From Calamus simplicifolius (lineage: Eukaryota; Streptophyta; Magnoliopsida; Arecales; Arecaceae), in the NCBI GenBank assembly GCA_900491605.1, contig UESW01004011.1:995783-1059782 (forward strand): a stretch of 64,000 nucleotides of DNA. Direction: 5' to 3'. The notes below the pieces were generated by a model. The model searched no databases. It worked only from the letters and a program-made list of their open reading frames with translations, and was not told the DNA's origin. The stretch's first letter is position 1, and each line of letters opens with the position of its first letter. The translations under genes and the position numbers were made by a program. Below, one piece after another: positions 46,181 to 59,040 of the stretch.

Positions 46181-47688
46181 TCACGGGCGGATTTGGTGGA
46201 GGAGGTTGTTGAAGCTCGGGCTGGCGGTCACCTCCTTGTGTTGTGGCTCGGGCGCCCTCCTGAACTGATCCAGTCGTCCCCGCCGAATCAGCCTCTCAAT
46301 TTCATTCTTCAGCTGCCAGCATTCTTCAGTGTCGTGGCCGTGCTCCCTATGGTAGCGGCAGTACTTGGCGGGATCTCTTCGGGTCGGGTTCCCTCGGAGA
46401 GGTACTGGCCGGGGAAGCTGGCGCTCTATCTCCATAAGGATTTGCGCCCGGGGCACAGTCAGCGGAGTATAGCGATCAAATCGCCTGGGAGGACTCCGGG
46501 AGCGATTCCTTGGCGGCAGCGGAGGGACTCTCTGGCGGCGAGGCGGACTTGGCCGCCGGCGGGACGGTGCCTGTCGGGGACTTTGGGCTCCTTGCTTCTT
46601 TGCCTGCTCAGCGCGGGCAATTCTCCGCGATTCCTCGACCCTAGCGTACTTGTCCGCCAGGGCCATCATATCAGATAGGCTGGGGGGTAGCTGACCTCCA
46701 TTGCCAGGTAGAAGTCGCTCTCCTTCGAAACTCCCCCCGCCAGGCGGACATAGCCACCTCATGATTAAGGTGGTCCACCTCCAACATGGCCTTATTGAAA
46801 CGGCCAAGGTAATTCCTCAAGGACTCCCCCTCTCTCTGCTTGACTTCGGAGAGGGAGTCGGATCTTCGTCGGTGGCGGCGGCTGCTGACGAACTGGCCAA
46901 TAAAAAGGTGGCTCAGCTCGTCGAATGAATCAATGGAACCCGGCTTCAAGGCATTGAACCAGGTTCGGGCGGATCCTCTGAGGGTGGAGGGGAAGGCGCG
47001 GCAGAGGACCGCATCAGATGCTCCGTGGAACATCATTATTGACCGGAAGCTGCTGAGATGGTCGTCCGGGTCAGAAGAGCCGTGATAGGGTTCGACGGCT
47101 GGTAACTTGACATGGGAGGGAATCACTTCCTCCATGATCCCCTTAGAGAAAGGGATGCCCTGCTCCTTGGGCTGGGGCGGATGGGCCTGCTTGGCGGCGT
47201 CCAGCTCCTGACGCATCTCCTGGATCTGACGACGGATCTCCTCTTCGCCGGTCAGAGGAGGAGCTGGGCGTGAGAATCGCAAGGATGGCGTCGAATCATG
47301 GTGAGATGTCACCGGGGAGAGGAGCGGGCTCGCCGAGATCTGGGAGGATCTCTATCATAACCGCCTCGCGGGACTGGTTTGTCCCCTCTGGGCCGATGTG
47401 GGGGATCCGCGGATTCGTGCGGATCAGAGGAGGAGGTCGCCGGCGAAGAAGGAATCGCCGCCTCCTTCTGAAGGTGCGAAGCAGGAGGAGCTGCAAGGCG
47501 CTCCTGAACCAGGTGGGTAAGGGCCTGGACTTGTTGGACCAGTATAGCGAACTGGTCCTGGGTCACCGGGATGCAGGCGGTGACGGGGTTTCGACTGGTG
47601 GTTGCGGCGCTACACCGCTCGTCGGATCAGGCCTCTGGGAAGCGACCTGATCTTGGGCTTCAGAGGTTGCTCTCCTCCGGTTGGCCAT
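46181..47688 (-). pseudogene. E2 gag (broken)
   Basis: Starts at ATG 47688 (MANRRRATSE). A Pro/Arg-rich N-terminus carries a helix, QFAILVQQVQALTHLVQERL. The gag core reads VKLPAVEPYHGSSDPDDHLS, AFPSTLRGSARTWFNALKPG and VKQREGESLRNYLGRFNKAM. An Arg/Ser-rich nucleocapsid follows (46430-46620), with the knuckle CRYHREHGHDTEEC (C-X2-H-X4-H-X4-C, 46318-46359). Frame changes near 47330-47500 and 46700-46800. Otherwise full length for this lineage. Confidence 0.88.
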
Positions 47689-47752
47689 TGGAGAGGTTCT
47701 TCTCCGGATTTAGATCCTTGTCTCCTTTTTCAAGTTTTAATGGGACTTGAGG

Positions 47753-47773
47753 CCCTTCCCTCTAGCGCCAATC
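47753..47773 (-). promoter_or_regulatory. E2 primer binding site
   Basis: On the minus strand the LTR end GGCAACA is followed by GAT and then TGGCGCTAGAGGGAAGGG (47770 downwards). This differs from the TGGCGCGCCAGG(T/A)AGGGG of E1 and E3 after six bases, so E2 probably uses a different tRNA. The tRNA is not identified. Confidence 0.7.
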
Positions 47774-48748
47774 TGTTGCCGCCGGGATCCGTCCTCCGAC
47801 TCGGGCGCGGTCGATCTCCAGGGAAGGGGGGCGGACCTGCACAAAAAGTCCTCACGCGAGAGGCGTTGGGGGTGGCCCTCCGCGGAAGACCCTCCGACGC
47901 TCAAGTCAGTGGAGAAGAAATCGGCGATCAACCAGATAATGGGAGGTGGATCTCTCCGGGAGACCTCTCCGGGGGCGGCCAATCGGAGCTCTAGAGGGCA
48001 AGAGCACCGACGAGCCGGGAGAGCGGAGGTGAGAGCGCACGTATGAGTGTGCTGCGTGTGCGTAAGAGTGCGTACCTGAGGGAATCTGGAGTGTCCAATT
48101 TATAGACTGTCACCTGGACCTTGAGCGTCTTCTGGAAGGTTCAGAGGTTGTTAGATACGGAGGTGGATAGAATCAGGCCGTTGTGGGGCCGTGGAATCCG
48201 TATCCTGTTTGTTAGGGGATCGACGGAGAGCTCCTTGATGTCTCGAGATCTGGTTGAGTAGGCCTGGGGTTATGATAGGCTCTAGGCCACGTCTCGACAT
48301 GATTCCTTGTCTAGGATATCGTTCTGGTAGCCTGGGCTCTCCTGCGTCAGGTTCCGCGGAGGTAGGTATTAGGTGTGGATCGCTTGATGAAGCCGGGTAT
48401 AGAGACTCGGGGGAAGCGAGCTACGAGAGCTCAAGAAGGAGTTGAGCTAGGGAAGCCCGGAAGGAGCCGAGATAGGGAAGCCCGGAAAGGGGCCGAGCTA
48501 GGGAAGCCCGGAAGGAGCCGAGCTAGGAAGCCCGGAAGGGCCGAGCTAGGGAAGCCCGGAAGGGCCGAGCTAGGGAAGCCCAGAAAGGGGCCGAGCTATG
48601 GAAGCCCGGAAGGAGCCGAGCTAGAGAAGCCCGGAAGGAGCCGAGCTAGGGAAGCCCGGAAGAAACCAAGCTAGGAAAAAGGTCGGCCTTAGCCGTCTCG
48701 TACGGATATTAATGCAATATCGATTTTACCCACCCCCCCCCCCCCACA
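47774..48748 (-). repeat. E2 5' LTR (975 bp)
   Basis: Matches 33272-34350. TATAAATT on the minus strand (plus 48097-48104) is a good LTR TATA box. The 25-bp array at 48428-48680 has ~10 copies. The U3 end contains a C run (48733-48745) longer than in the partner LTR, then CACA. The right target duplication ATTAC follows at 48749-48753. Confidence 0.92.
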
Positions 48749-49734
48749 ATTACAATATCGATGATTTGTGGAACTGAATTCTGAAGTAATAGCAAATAAC
48801 TATGGGAAAACATAGAAATTTCAAGAAAACCCAAAAGAAACCAGCAAAGGGATACTAGCTTTAAGATAATATTATTAATAACTTTATAGGACCGAAATAA
48901 TTGCAAATATGTGTGTCGAAATTAGAAAATCGTAAAAAGTACAAGAAAACCCTATAAAGATATAGCATCAAAGTAATTCGAGAGATCAACGCGTCTGTCG
49001 AACTTTATTGACCTCCAATTCGAAAATCAAGAGAGGGAGAGAAAAGATGTTAAATTTTAACGGATTATTACGAGCAACCTTCCAAAGAATAAATCTAATG
49101 GCTGTCGTCGGATTCTTGGAGGAAAGGAAAGAAGAAAGTTCTTGAAAGAAAACCTCCAACCAAAATCAAGAAACAAATAAATTCTGCCAGAATTAAACCT
49201 TAGAGTTCTTTCAAGATTTGGTGCGGCTGGAGTTTTCGAGGAAGAGAAATTGGGGGAGTTCCGAGCGATGAAGACGAGAGTACTGGCTGGCCAACAACGG
49301 CGCTATCGTGGCCGATCGAAGCCGCTAGAGGAGAAGAGATGACGCCTTTTTCGATCAGAGCCGCCGAAACGGAGAAGAGGAGTAAGGGACGACTTCTTCT
49401 ATCAAAACCGATCGAAGCCTTCGTCGCCCCTCCTCCCCGCTAGGCGGAGCTGGGATGCGAAAGGAGAGCAGCGAGTTTAAACGGGACCCATCGGACGGTC
49501 GTAAGGGAATGTGGGTATTTATAAGGGGTAAGGCGGTTCGTAGTTTGAATCTAACCGGGACAAAAAGGTTGAGCCGGGTTCAAATAGATTGAAATGGACC
49601 TAATTCTAACCGGCTTTAGTCTGGTCGCTGCTCGAGCCGGTTAAGCATAAACCTTCGGTTTGGCCACCATCATTTTTTATTTACTTTTAACTTACCTAGC
49701 TTCCCTTGAAGATCTAAATATTTGTGGGATTACA
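48749..49734 (-). repeat. Old LTR-like remnant interrupted by E2
   Basis: 48754-48960 continues the degenerate ~120-bp repeats seen left of E2. Beyond, the minus strand begins TGTAATCCCAC at 49734 and has TATAAATACCC (~49517-49527) about 210 bases inside, the layout of an LTR with its U3 start and TATA box. There is a GC-rich stretch at 49240-49450. Together with 32954-33266 it looks like a solo LTR or LTR fragment in minus orientation. The other terminus and target duplication were not found. Confidence 0.42.
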
Positions 49735-51640
49735 CCTCAAAGATAGGCTACAAATGGAAAAAAAAAAGCCCTATTAGTATAATCATTACTGCTTCGTTAA
49801 ACTAGTTAAATTGATATCTTATTTGTTACCCTTTTACCTTTTTTTTTTTTTCATAATAGCCTCCTTTAGAATCATGATTTAAGGTTGATATGATCATTAC
49901 GAAGAACAAGACTTATTTCCTACCATAAAAGCTTATTTTAGACATACAAATTACTAATATACATGTCTTGATATACCTGAAAGAAAAGAAGCTCTAAACT
50001 TTTCTTCTCTAAATCATTCTCTTTACAAGTTCTTCGTAGAGAGATCCTTTTTTTTGCTTTAACTTATGAGAGTATTTCTCTTATAAAAAAAAAGTATATC
50101 TTATTTTTAAAAATCTCTTAAACCAACCTTAATACCCAATTGTCCATTCCTACCTCTTGTACATATTTATCATCAATAAAAGCTTAGGAGGCGGTCTTTT
50201 CCCTATCAATTATGATCAAAAACAAAATTTATCCTTGCTTCCAAAGTTGGTTTTCAAGGGTAGGTGAGACAATGAAGTTCACTGTAAGTTTTGTGGGTCT
50301 AATAAATCATCTTATATTCTAAATAATTTTTCTTAAAGAAAAATGAGCTATCCAACTAGTTTAAAATTAATTTTTTTATTTTTATTATTATACTTTTTTT
50401 ATGTATGATTTATTGAGCCTACGTAGATGGAGAAGAAGATTAGATGTCCAAACAAGTTTTTCTCCTGCTAGAATGCCAACTATTATTCATCAATATCTTC
50501 ACATGCAGGTGAAAAAGGGGAAGCGGCAAAGAAGATCAAAAGAAGAGATTTTGTGCACTAAAAAAGTTTTGGAGTTTGTCGGGCTCAAGTTTTTGAGATA
50601 ATTAATACTAATAAAAAATATTTCATATTATTCTTTAGATTTAGAAACGATGAATTTCTTAGCTCTAAAGAATCTAATTTTACAATAATAATAATAACAA
50701 TAAAGCTTGAAGTTCAAACTAGTTGCGAAATAGATTCATAATCATATGATTAACCTATAGTTTTATAGTGGTCATTAATTTACTACAACTCTTTCGTTTT
50801 ATTTGGATTTGAGACATGTTATGTATGAAAACTTTATATTTAAGCAAAGTTCTTTAAAAACTTTATGCAGACAACGAAACAAGCCTTGATGTAATTATTT
50901 TTTGCTGAATTAAAAATGACGAGCATACAACATTAACATGAGATTTAACATGATCCATTGACATTGAGAGACATTCTAAAACTTCTTGTTAAGATGAGCT
51001 TATTGCATGCCACAAGTGTAAAAAGATCTAAATGGTGCACCTTTTACCATGTAAGCAATGCTATGGGGTTCCCTTTGTGCCTTTGCTAGACCTGTGCAAG
51101 TGATCTTACCATATAAGCCAGTCTTGGGAATGACCCTATCATGGCTGCAAGATGGGACCCTTAAAACGTACATTTGTTCTCCATGCCATCCTATAAATAT
51201 CGTTCATCATCATCCAATATCTAATGTGGTTTTTTGGCACAATATCTAGACTTCATAAATTTACTTTTTCAATACTCTGTTTTGACGGCCTATGTACAAG
51301 TTTATTTTTTCAATGATCCAAGTAGAAAAGAAATTGAAGGACAAGTTGTATAAAATATTCAGTCGTTTGCATTAAAAAATTAAAAATATAAGTGCGTCAG
51401 AATTGTATAAGCGTCTGTTTCTCTTGATAAGAGAATGATTAGACTGCAAAATAATTTCAGTGTTTGGATTTTAATCCAACAATTTGCATACCTGATCCAT
51501 GGTTTTGTTTTGTTTTTCAGTTTTAATCAAATTTTGCATTTCTATATACAAACTTTGATGGGGCTGAGAATTTTTGACTATTTGAAGTTGATCTCTATTA
51601 CTCCAATATTAATGTTCACAGAACCAAATGCACTTGAGGA
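49735..51640. other. Intergenic, no gene seen
   Basis: AT-rich, with T/A homopolymers (49758-49766, 49839-49851) and no open frame above 70 codons that resembles a protein family. Confidence 0.5.
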
Positions 51641-51644
51641 ACTG

Positions 51645-51990
51645 GGGTTTTGTCATTGAGAAATTTGAAAGGAGTCTACTCCAACCATCCAATCTCCCAG
51701 CTCTAATTTGGGGTAGGTGGATACATGTTAACCCACTCCTAGTCACGCAACGAGGATAAGAACAAAGAATGATAGGACATTGATGAGAAGAGGTTTGGAT
51801 CATAATGTTTGGGTGCTCTTTGGATTAAGAAGATTAGATTCCTATAGATATGCTTTTCCGGAGAATAAAAGTCCTTTTGAGAATCAAAAATTAATATCCT
51901 CTCTTTTTTTGTTATATTTTTACTTTTAAAGTTGAGTGTAATAAGATTTCGAAAATAGTTTGCCATGCTGGAATTTCAAATGCTGATCAG
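51645..51990. repeat. Dispersed ~350-bp repeat, copy A
   Basis: Begins 'ggggttttgtcattgagaaa', continues with 'caaccatccaatctcccagc', 'cacgcaacgaggataagaac' and 'ttggattaagaagattagat', and ends near 'gaatttcaaatgc'. The same order of words is found at 53087-53470 (copy B) and 61403-61770 (copy C). Copy A is close to copy C in its first 150 bases. No coding capacity. Confidence 0.75.
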
Positions 51991-53086
51991 TTGACTCAAA
52001 AATTGATAAATCATATAATTATCTATTTAATTTAAATATTTTAAAGAGTTAATGATGATAAGATTCTTTAAAATACGTAATTTAATAATTAAATCAAAAA
52101 TTCTAATAAATTAAGTATTTTATAATAATTACATTATCATTATCATTATTACTATTATTATAATAACTATTATTATTATTATACTTCTATTTATAACCCT
52201 TACAACCTTTATAATATTTATAATCTTATATTTAAGTAATTTTTTAAACTAAATATTTTTAAATAAAGTACATAGTTTCAAAATAATACTTAAGACAAAG
52301 AAGGAAGAACAGATGAACAAATAAAAAATATAAGGGAATCAGAATAATGATCACATGTAGATCATACTGAGATACAATCACAATCAAATCAGAAAAGAAT
52401 CAAGTCTAAAAAAATTAGCAGCATAATCTATTTAAATGCTGTCAAAGCTACTTGTCAAATCATCTTAGAGAGAAAAGTCTGTAAAGGTAGAGGATACTAC
52501 TGGATTGTGATAAGGTGTACTATCGCCATCTTCGACTTCACTTTGAAGATCCAAAGATTCAAAGAAAAGTAAGAAGTAGAGAAGCACAGTTTGCTCTAAG
52601 AAATACGAAGAAAGAAGGGAAGTTTATCGATCATCTTCCCAATGAGATTGTGCCGATCCATCTTTTATCTTTGTTACATTTTTAATTATTTTTAATTTAT
52701 TCAATTACATTTTGTAATAGAATCCTAATTTTAATTAATATAAAATTTATTTTTCTGCACCTTTAAATTCATGTCCTTCATTTCTTTTTGCAAATAGATA
52801 CTAGGGCTAAATAATAAATCCTAGTACCATATATTTTTTTATTTTACACTTATAATTTTTATTTATCTGATCTTTTAATTTTTTTTTTAAATAAAAATTT
52901 TGAAACATTCAACATATTATGTTTCTGTGGATTCGATCCGACTCTCATTTTCTATGAATTTTTAATTTTTTAAAAGAATCAATTAATTAAACTGGTAGCT
53001 ATGGTATTTTAATTACAACATCGCAAGCCTATCAAAAATATATAGAAAAATATTCATTTCAAACAACCTTCTTAAATTAGGAAATT
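51991..53086. other. Intergenic, possible LTR-type debris
   Basis: Very AT-rich with TTA/ATT microsatellite-like runs (52130-52170). The stretch 'gtggattcgatccgactctc' (52927-52946) near the end of an AT-rich tract recalls the 3' part of some plant LTRs, but no paired repeat was found. No gene. Confidence 0.35.
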
Positions 53087-53470
53087 GGGGTTTTATTATT
53101 GAGAAATTTAAAATGAATCTATTTCAACCTTTTAATCTCCGAGCTCGGCTTGGTAAAGGAAGACAAATGTCAGCCCACTCCAGAGTCATAGGAACAAGAA
53201 TAAGATATAGAACAGTAAGACATTGATGAAAAGACGTGTGGATCACGATGCCTCGGCGTTGTTTGGAATGAAAATAGGATATGTTTTATTTTTAAGAATA
53301 AAAGAGTTTTAAAAATTAAATTTTAATAGCTCTTTTTTTATTATTTTTATTTTTAAAATTGAATGAAAATAAGATTTTTAAAAATAATTTGTCGCACTTC
53401 ACATAATGAAATTTCAAATGCCTTCAATTTACTCAAAACTGAATGAGAGCATTCGTTCAAATAACCTTTA
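53087..53470. repeat. Dispersed ~350-bp repeat, copy B
   Basis: Same word order as copies A and C, more AT-shifted ('ggggttttattattgagaaa', 'gacgtgtggatcacgatgcc'). It ends only a few bases before the E4 insertion. Without E4, copies B and C would lie in near-tandem. Confidence 0.75.
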
Positions 53471-53477
53471 AATAATA

Positions 53478-53482
53478 GGGTA
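53478..53482. repeat. E4 target-site duplication, left (gggta)
   Basis: GGGTA at 53478-53482 matches GGGTA at 61398-61402, directly outside TGTCACG...CTACA. It defines E4 as one inserted unit of 7915 bp. Confidence 0.9.
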
Positions 53483-55596
53483 TGTCACGCTCCAGACCCA
53501 ATATCAGGCTAGGATGACAACCCATCGCATGCTGGACACGCAAGCATCGTAAAAATTTTTCAACATAAACACCATTATATAATCAAGCCAAATACATCAC
53601 AATACTAAAGTTTTGGGCTAACACCCTTACACACCACAATAATAAAGTCTGGGCATCAAGCCCTACACATATGTAATATTGGGGCTACAACAAATAATGG
53701 TCTTGTTTATTTAATAGAAGATCCATCACCCCACCAATCCATCTTCAACCTCGTGGCTCTGATAAAAACATTGTAAGAATTTTGTGAGCTTACACTCAGT
53801 AAGTAAACCATGTTATACAGTCAAATCATAGCATAGCAATCAATAAGCACATAAATGATTTGCATGCTAAACATTTCACAATTACTCAAACATGCAATGT
53901 AAGTAAACCCACTGTTTATACTCTCAATGGTAACTGTAAATGTGACCCACGGCCCTGCAATATCTCAATAGTGTACCAACAAGCATCCCCCTACTGAAAG
54001 GGTCAAGATACCAGGGTCACGCCATATATCCACCAGAACTACCTAGACCAACCAAGCCACATCCCTAGAAGTATCCACCTATACCATGCATCCAGATAAG
54101 GTGTGAAATAAACAAGCATCCTCTAGACCGTCCCCGCAGAACACGTCCTCTAGACGTGTGTGTGGTATGACATGATAAAGGAGAGCCGCGGCGACACATA
54201 ACAGTACCTCACATCACATGCACTCATCATATCAATAACAACACATATTGCATAAACAGTGGATTATACTTACTGAACAATTGCATGTAATATATCACAT
54301 CAATGTCATAATAACTGCATCTCTCATGCATAGCATCCACATATGAAATCATAGCACATAAACAGCCATGTATTCATAATATTCATCTACTTACAATTTA
54401 GCCAATAACAATTCTTCATGTCAATTTACAATTTAACGCATATCCTGAATAAATTATTTAATAAACTGATAACTGGCTTACTTACCTCAGTACGCAATCC
54501 AACAGGTATAAATCAGCTATCAGATGTCTGAGCACCTACAGGATCATTACACAATTAATTTATTAGAATACGAATATTAAAATGACCCTTAGGATTTCTA
54601 CCCAAACTAGTTCACGGGCCCTACTTTGGGCTCGAATATCTCCCACTATACAACCCAATTGGGGAAGTAAAAATACCCCATGAAACTAGAATTCACCAAG
54701 ATTCTAGCCATATAATTATTTTTCTAATCCCGGCCCGTTACGGGGCCCAAAATCCAGCCCAAATCCGCTCACTGCACGGCCCAAAAGGCCTGAACCGGCC
54801 GGCCCAGCCGGCCCGGTTCAATCTATCCCCTCCCGATCCCCTGTTTCACCGAACAGGGGACGGGGACATGGCCGGCGGCCGGGCCGCCGCCGGCCAAATT
54901 GAGGGCGGCCCGGCCGCCGGTGGCCGGGCCCCTCTCCCTCAATTTCTCCCTCTTCTCTAACTCCGCGCGGCACGGTGTGTGCCGGCGGCACGGCCGGCCA
55001 CCATGGCCGGCCGGACCTCCACCGGACGCACGCCCGGCGCCGGTGGAGGCGACAGGCCAAGCTCGGGCCCGGCGAGGCGGCGAGCACGCCGCCGGGCCCG
55101 AACCAACCGGCGAAGCCGGCTTCCGCCACCGCGCGAGAGGAGGGCCAATTGGCCCTCCCTCTCCTCTCTCTCTCCACCACCACCCCGCCGGACGCCTCCC
55201 CCGGCGCCGGCGGGTCGCCGGCCAAGTATCAGGCCCGGCGCGGCGGCGAGCACGCCGCCGGGCCTGAACCAAGGGATCCGGCAGGCTCTCTCTCTGGCTC
55301 TCTGTCTCTCTCTCTCTGGCTCTCTCTCTCTCAGGTTCTCTCTGGACCCGGGATTACCTGATGGAGACTGATGCCAGGATGATGGAGGGAGTCCCCCTCC
55401 ATCATATAAATAATCCCCCAGTGCAACACTTTGGTCAGGTNTGCGCAGCGCCTCGGATCGGGGGTTTCCCGAAAGACTAAACGCTTCACCTGGAGCGAAG
55501 CGTCAGTCCGGGGAACCCAACAGATAGGAGCTTGGTTCATCTGACCAAGCCTGGTTCATCTGAACCAAATCTGGTTCGTTTGAACTGGGTACTACA
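53483..55596 (-). repeat. E4 3' LTR (2114 bp)
   Basis: TGTCACGCTCCAGACCC ... GGGTACTACA. The first ~1.2 kb is AT-rich. 54800-55270 is a GC-rich island ('ggccggcggccgggccgccg'-like) with a CT microsatellite at 55280-55340. One or two units of the ~36-bp repeat expanded in the other LTR are at ~54108-54165. One ambiguous base (N) lies at 55441. Confidence 0.88.
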
Positions 55597-58500
55597 TTCT
55601 CCCCTCCTTATAAAAATTTCGGCCTCGAAATTGGTATACTATAAATCTCAAAAGTCAACAATCTAAATAGATAATTCACCTTCAATTAATTGTGGATACA
55701 TTTAATTTCTCCTCCATCTCCCAAGTAACCTCCCTCTCAGAGTGATTATTCCACTGAACTTTGACATAAAGGATGGTACGCTGCCTCAGAATCTGATCCT
55801 TGCGTCCACGATACGCACAGGATGTTCCTCATATGATAAATCCTTCCTCAACTGAATAGGCTCATAAACTATAATATGAATGGGGTCTGAAACATATTTC
55901 CTCAGCATAGAACATGGAATACATTGTGAACACCAAATAAGATCGGAGGCAGAGCTAAGCTGTATGCAACCTCCCCAACTCCATATCATAAGGAATACTA
56001 TACCATCTCAGAACTTAATCCTTGCGGTCCACCATGTGCACAAAATGATCTTCATAGGTCAATTCTTTCTTAAACTAAATCGGTTCAAGTTCTAACATAT
56101 AACGGGGTTAGAAATACACCTCCTCAGTCATAAAGATATGAAACACATTGAACACCCAAAGAGTAATGAAGACAGTGCTAAGCTATAAGCCGTTTCCTTT
56201 ATTTTGATCAAAATCTCAATGGCCCAATGTATTGTGACCCAAATCACCTCTAACACCAATCTCATCACGTCATTAGTTAGTAAAACTTCCAAATGATCTT
56301 CAACCTGAATTTCAAATCTTTTTGTTTAACATCAACATACTTTTCTATTAACTCCGAGCTATATAAGCTGCTTTAATTAACGATACTTTCTCATTTGCTA
56401 AACCAGCTCAGTATCCAAAATTTTCTCTCTCACACTTCATCCAATAATTTTTTTTTTTTTTACACTTTACAACAAATGAATCCATTTGAATATTGGCCTA
56501 GTAATCATTAAAGTAAGCAATTTTTCTAAGGGTAAGAAGCTATACCAAGCACTTTCTAAATCCATCACACAGGCTCACAGTATCTCATAAAAATCTAATT
56601 GGTTCATGCAGATTGTCCATCTATTTGAGGGTGGAAGGCTGCGCATAAATTCAGCTTAATCCACTAAGCTTTATGAGGACATCATCAAATTAAAAGAGTG
56701 AGACAATTGGGTTCAGACTCAATTTACTCAGTTTACTACTAAACCAGAAACAATATTAAATTTTTATCCCGCTAAAATTTCATCCTCAAAATTAAACAAA
56801 TTTTGTATCATTAAAGATACTCACTAGCAAACTTTTATTTCATTCCCAAGTACCCAAATGACATGTCCAACTTTCAAAATTAATTTAATCTTTCTACCAA
56901 ATAAAAATAATTTCCTTAAGAAGTATTTCTTTCCTGTCATCTTTTTTTTTTTAATACCTTAACTTCTCACACCACAATCATCATAATATCATAGAGTCCA
57001 TCACATGTATTCACATGTATGTCATCCATTCTTAAGGTTAATAACCTATATCAATTACTGTTAATTCCTCGATAAGACAGTTCCAAGTTCTTTTGAATTA
57101 AGTATAAGATAGTTTCCTTCCAATGCTCTCTCAACTCATAAATAGTTGAATGTGCCATTAATCATTACGACACTTATTTTAATCATCATAACATACTTGG
57201 TTTCACTCTTGAATACTTCAAGCTAACATCAATGAACATTATGCAATTATTTAGGATATCTTTCATAATTATCATAATCAACTAATTTAATTTCTTTGAA
57301 TAATAGTGTCATCATTAATCATCAGTATGATTAATTTATCTCTTCATATTATCAATAATACCACCATAACTAATCAATTTCTCTTGAATAGGTCCGTATA
57401 TCCTCAATAAATAATGTAATTTAAATGATTCAAATTCTTGAATCGATTATTTTATTACCAATGACTATCAAAATCACCTATAGATTATGCAATGACTAAT
57501 GCCATAACATGACCAACTAATTTAAACCCTTCATATAACTCAAAGTGACTTCACTAATCTAGCTCAGATGGATACAAGACTTATAAGGTCAATAAAGATT
57601 GAAAATGCACCTACCATCCGAAAGATATAATTGGAAGTTATAGCAATCTCTCTATGACTTGAAAGTGATAATAGATGTACCCTTAACCATAATCCATAAC
57701 TGATAATAAAATCATCTCCCTCCTATTTTCTTAACAATAATTATGCCACTTATGGCTGATTGATAATTTATCCATCCTGGAGAAAGATATCTACTTAGGA
57801 ACTATGAAAAGGTACAATAAGTATGCACGATAATTTAATGAATATATATCTTGATTTAGAAATCTATTAACAGATGAAAATCCCCATGAAATTCTTTATC
57901 AGTGAGTTTATCTATTCTTATTACTGCTAAAATCTTTCACTGTCTAGCATCAAAATATTTGATCATTTATAGCCAAAATCAGTTCTAAGGATTAATAGAG
58001 TCTACTGCTCTCAAAACCTTAAACAGTAATTGTCTCAGAATTTAAAATTTTATATTCTTCCTAAATGGTCCATCAAGATATAATATACAGTCAACTATTT
58101 CATTAGCATCAGTATCAACCATCTCCATATAGTAAATTAACAATCAGTCTTGAACAAGCAATATCCATACTAAAAGTTTCTTAGTAAAAATTCACTATAT
58201 GTACTTATCCATCCAGACTCAAATTCAGAAAGTACTCAATTGTGATTGATCAAAAACATATAATTAACTATTTCGTTCCCAAATATCATCAATATTAATC
58301 ATCCATATAACCAGCAGATTAGCTCATAATCTTGAACTTACAATATTAACAATGTAAGTTCTACAAATAAAAATTCGATATATACATCCACATTCAAATT
58401 TAGATTTACTACCTCAAATCCATATATCAACTCACTTGCAATATGGACATAATGATGTTCTTAGTCATATTAGTCATCAATTGTAATTTTTCACTACTAG

Positions 58501-59040
58501 TTTATTCCATATATTCATCTATCTTTTATTGCATATCCAATTAAAGTTTCATCTACCTATATTATTTAAAGGTCTGAAACTGCTACGAGTCATTTCCAAC
58601 AAGTTTGACAGAGCTAAAACCTCTAGAAGCCCCTTGACCTCCCCACTGATCAAGGCTACCAGCCAGGGAGCCCACAATATCATTGGCTTGCGATGGTTCA
58701 TTCTTAATCCCTATCAAATTTGTAATTCAATTAATATCTTGATATGGTTCATTCTTAATCCCTATCAAATTTGTAATTCAATTAATATCTTGATAAACTT
58801 TAAATTTCAAGCTTCCAAAGCATAATTCATGAATTCCTTGAAAGTCATAATTGTCTCCATATCATCCTAGTATTTTGCCTAGAGTGTCAGGTTTCCCTAA
58901 GTATAATGTCATCAAAATATGTTCTCTATGTGTTATCATATCAATATGTCGTGTCCCTAGGGTCATATGTCTCTATGTGTTATCATGTCAATATGTCCGT
59001 GTCCCTAGGGTCATAACCTAAGCTCTGATACCACTAAAGC
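55597..59040 (-). pseudogene. E4 interior with duplicated integrase C-terminus
   Basis: On the minus strand 55989 to 55786 reads VFTM/CSMLRKYVSDPIHIIVYEPI and SYEEHPVRIVDARI, the integrase tail of chromoviruses. A second, more diverged copy of the same ~215 bp lies at 55987-56200, so this end was tandemly duplicated. From 56200 to 58500 the sequence is AT-rich and no domain can be read. A 51-bp direct repeat (58693-58743 and 58744-58794) and a repeated 'ccctagggtcat' block (58950-59012) lie near the primer site. The element is non-autonomous. Confidence 0.65.
59022..59033 (-). promoter_or_regulatory. E4 primer binding site (tRNA initiator Met)
   Basis: The minus strand reads TGGTATCAGAGC, the common plant primer site for initiator tRNA-Met, 7 nt (GCTTTAG) after the LTR end ...CGTGACA. 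Confidence 0.88.

Larger units (their letters stand above)
33272..48748 (-). mobile_element. E2: 15.5-kb Tat-type LTR retrotransposon with three antisense units
   Basis: Sense strand is minus: 5' LTR (47774-48748), PBS, gag (47688 to 46181), pol (to 42331), then 8 kb of extra sequence, polypurine tract and 3' LTR (33272-34350). The extra 8 kb holds, on the plus strand, a spliced Transposase_28-like/coiled-coil gene and two smaller putative units with TATA boxes, plus three tandem arrays. Perfect attac target duplications flank it. Gag and pol have several frameshifts, so the copy is dead, but LTR similarity is high enough to read base by base, which suggests a moderately recent insertion. Confidence 0.92.

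Noticed and set aside
54818..55371. Overlapping GC-rich ORFs on both strands
   Set aside because: Lie in the GC island of the E4 LTR, are Pro/Arg/Ala-rich in every frame, and are duplicated at 60566-61078 in the other LTR.
58529..58825. 98-codon plus ORF in E4
   Set aside because: Includes a 51-bp tandem duplication and lies antisense to the element; composition is like the surrounding AT-rich non-coding DNA.
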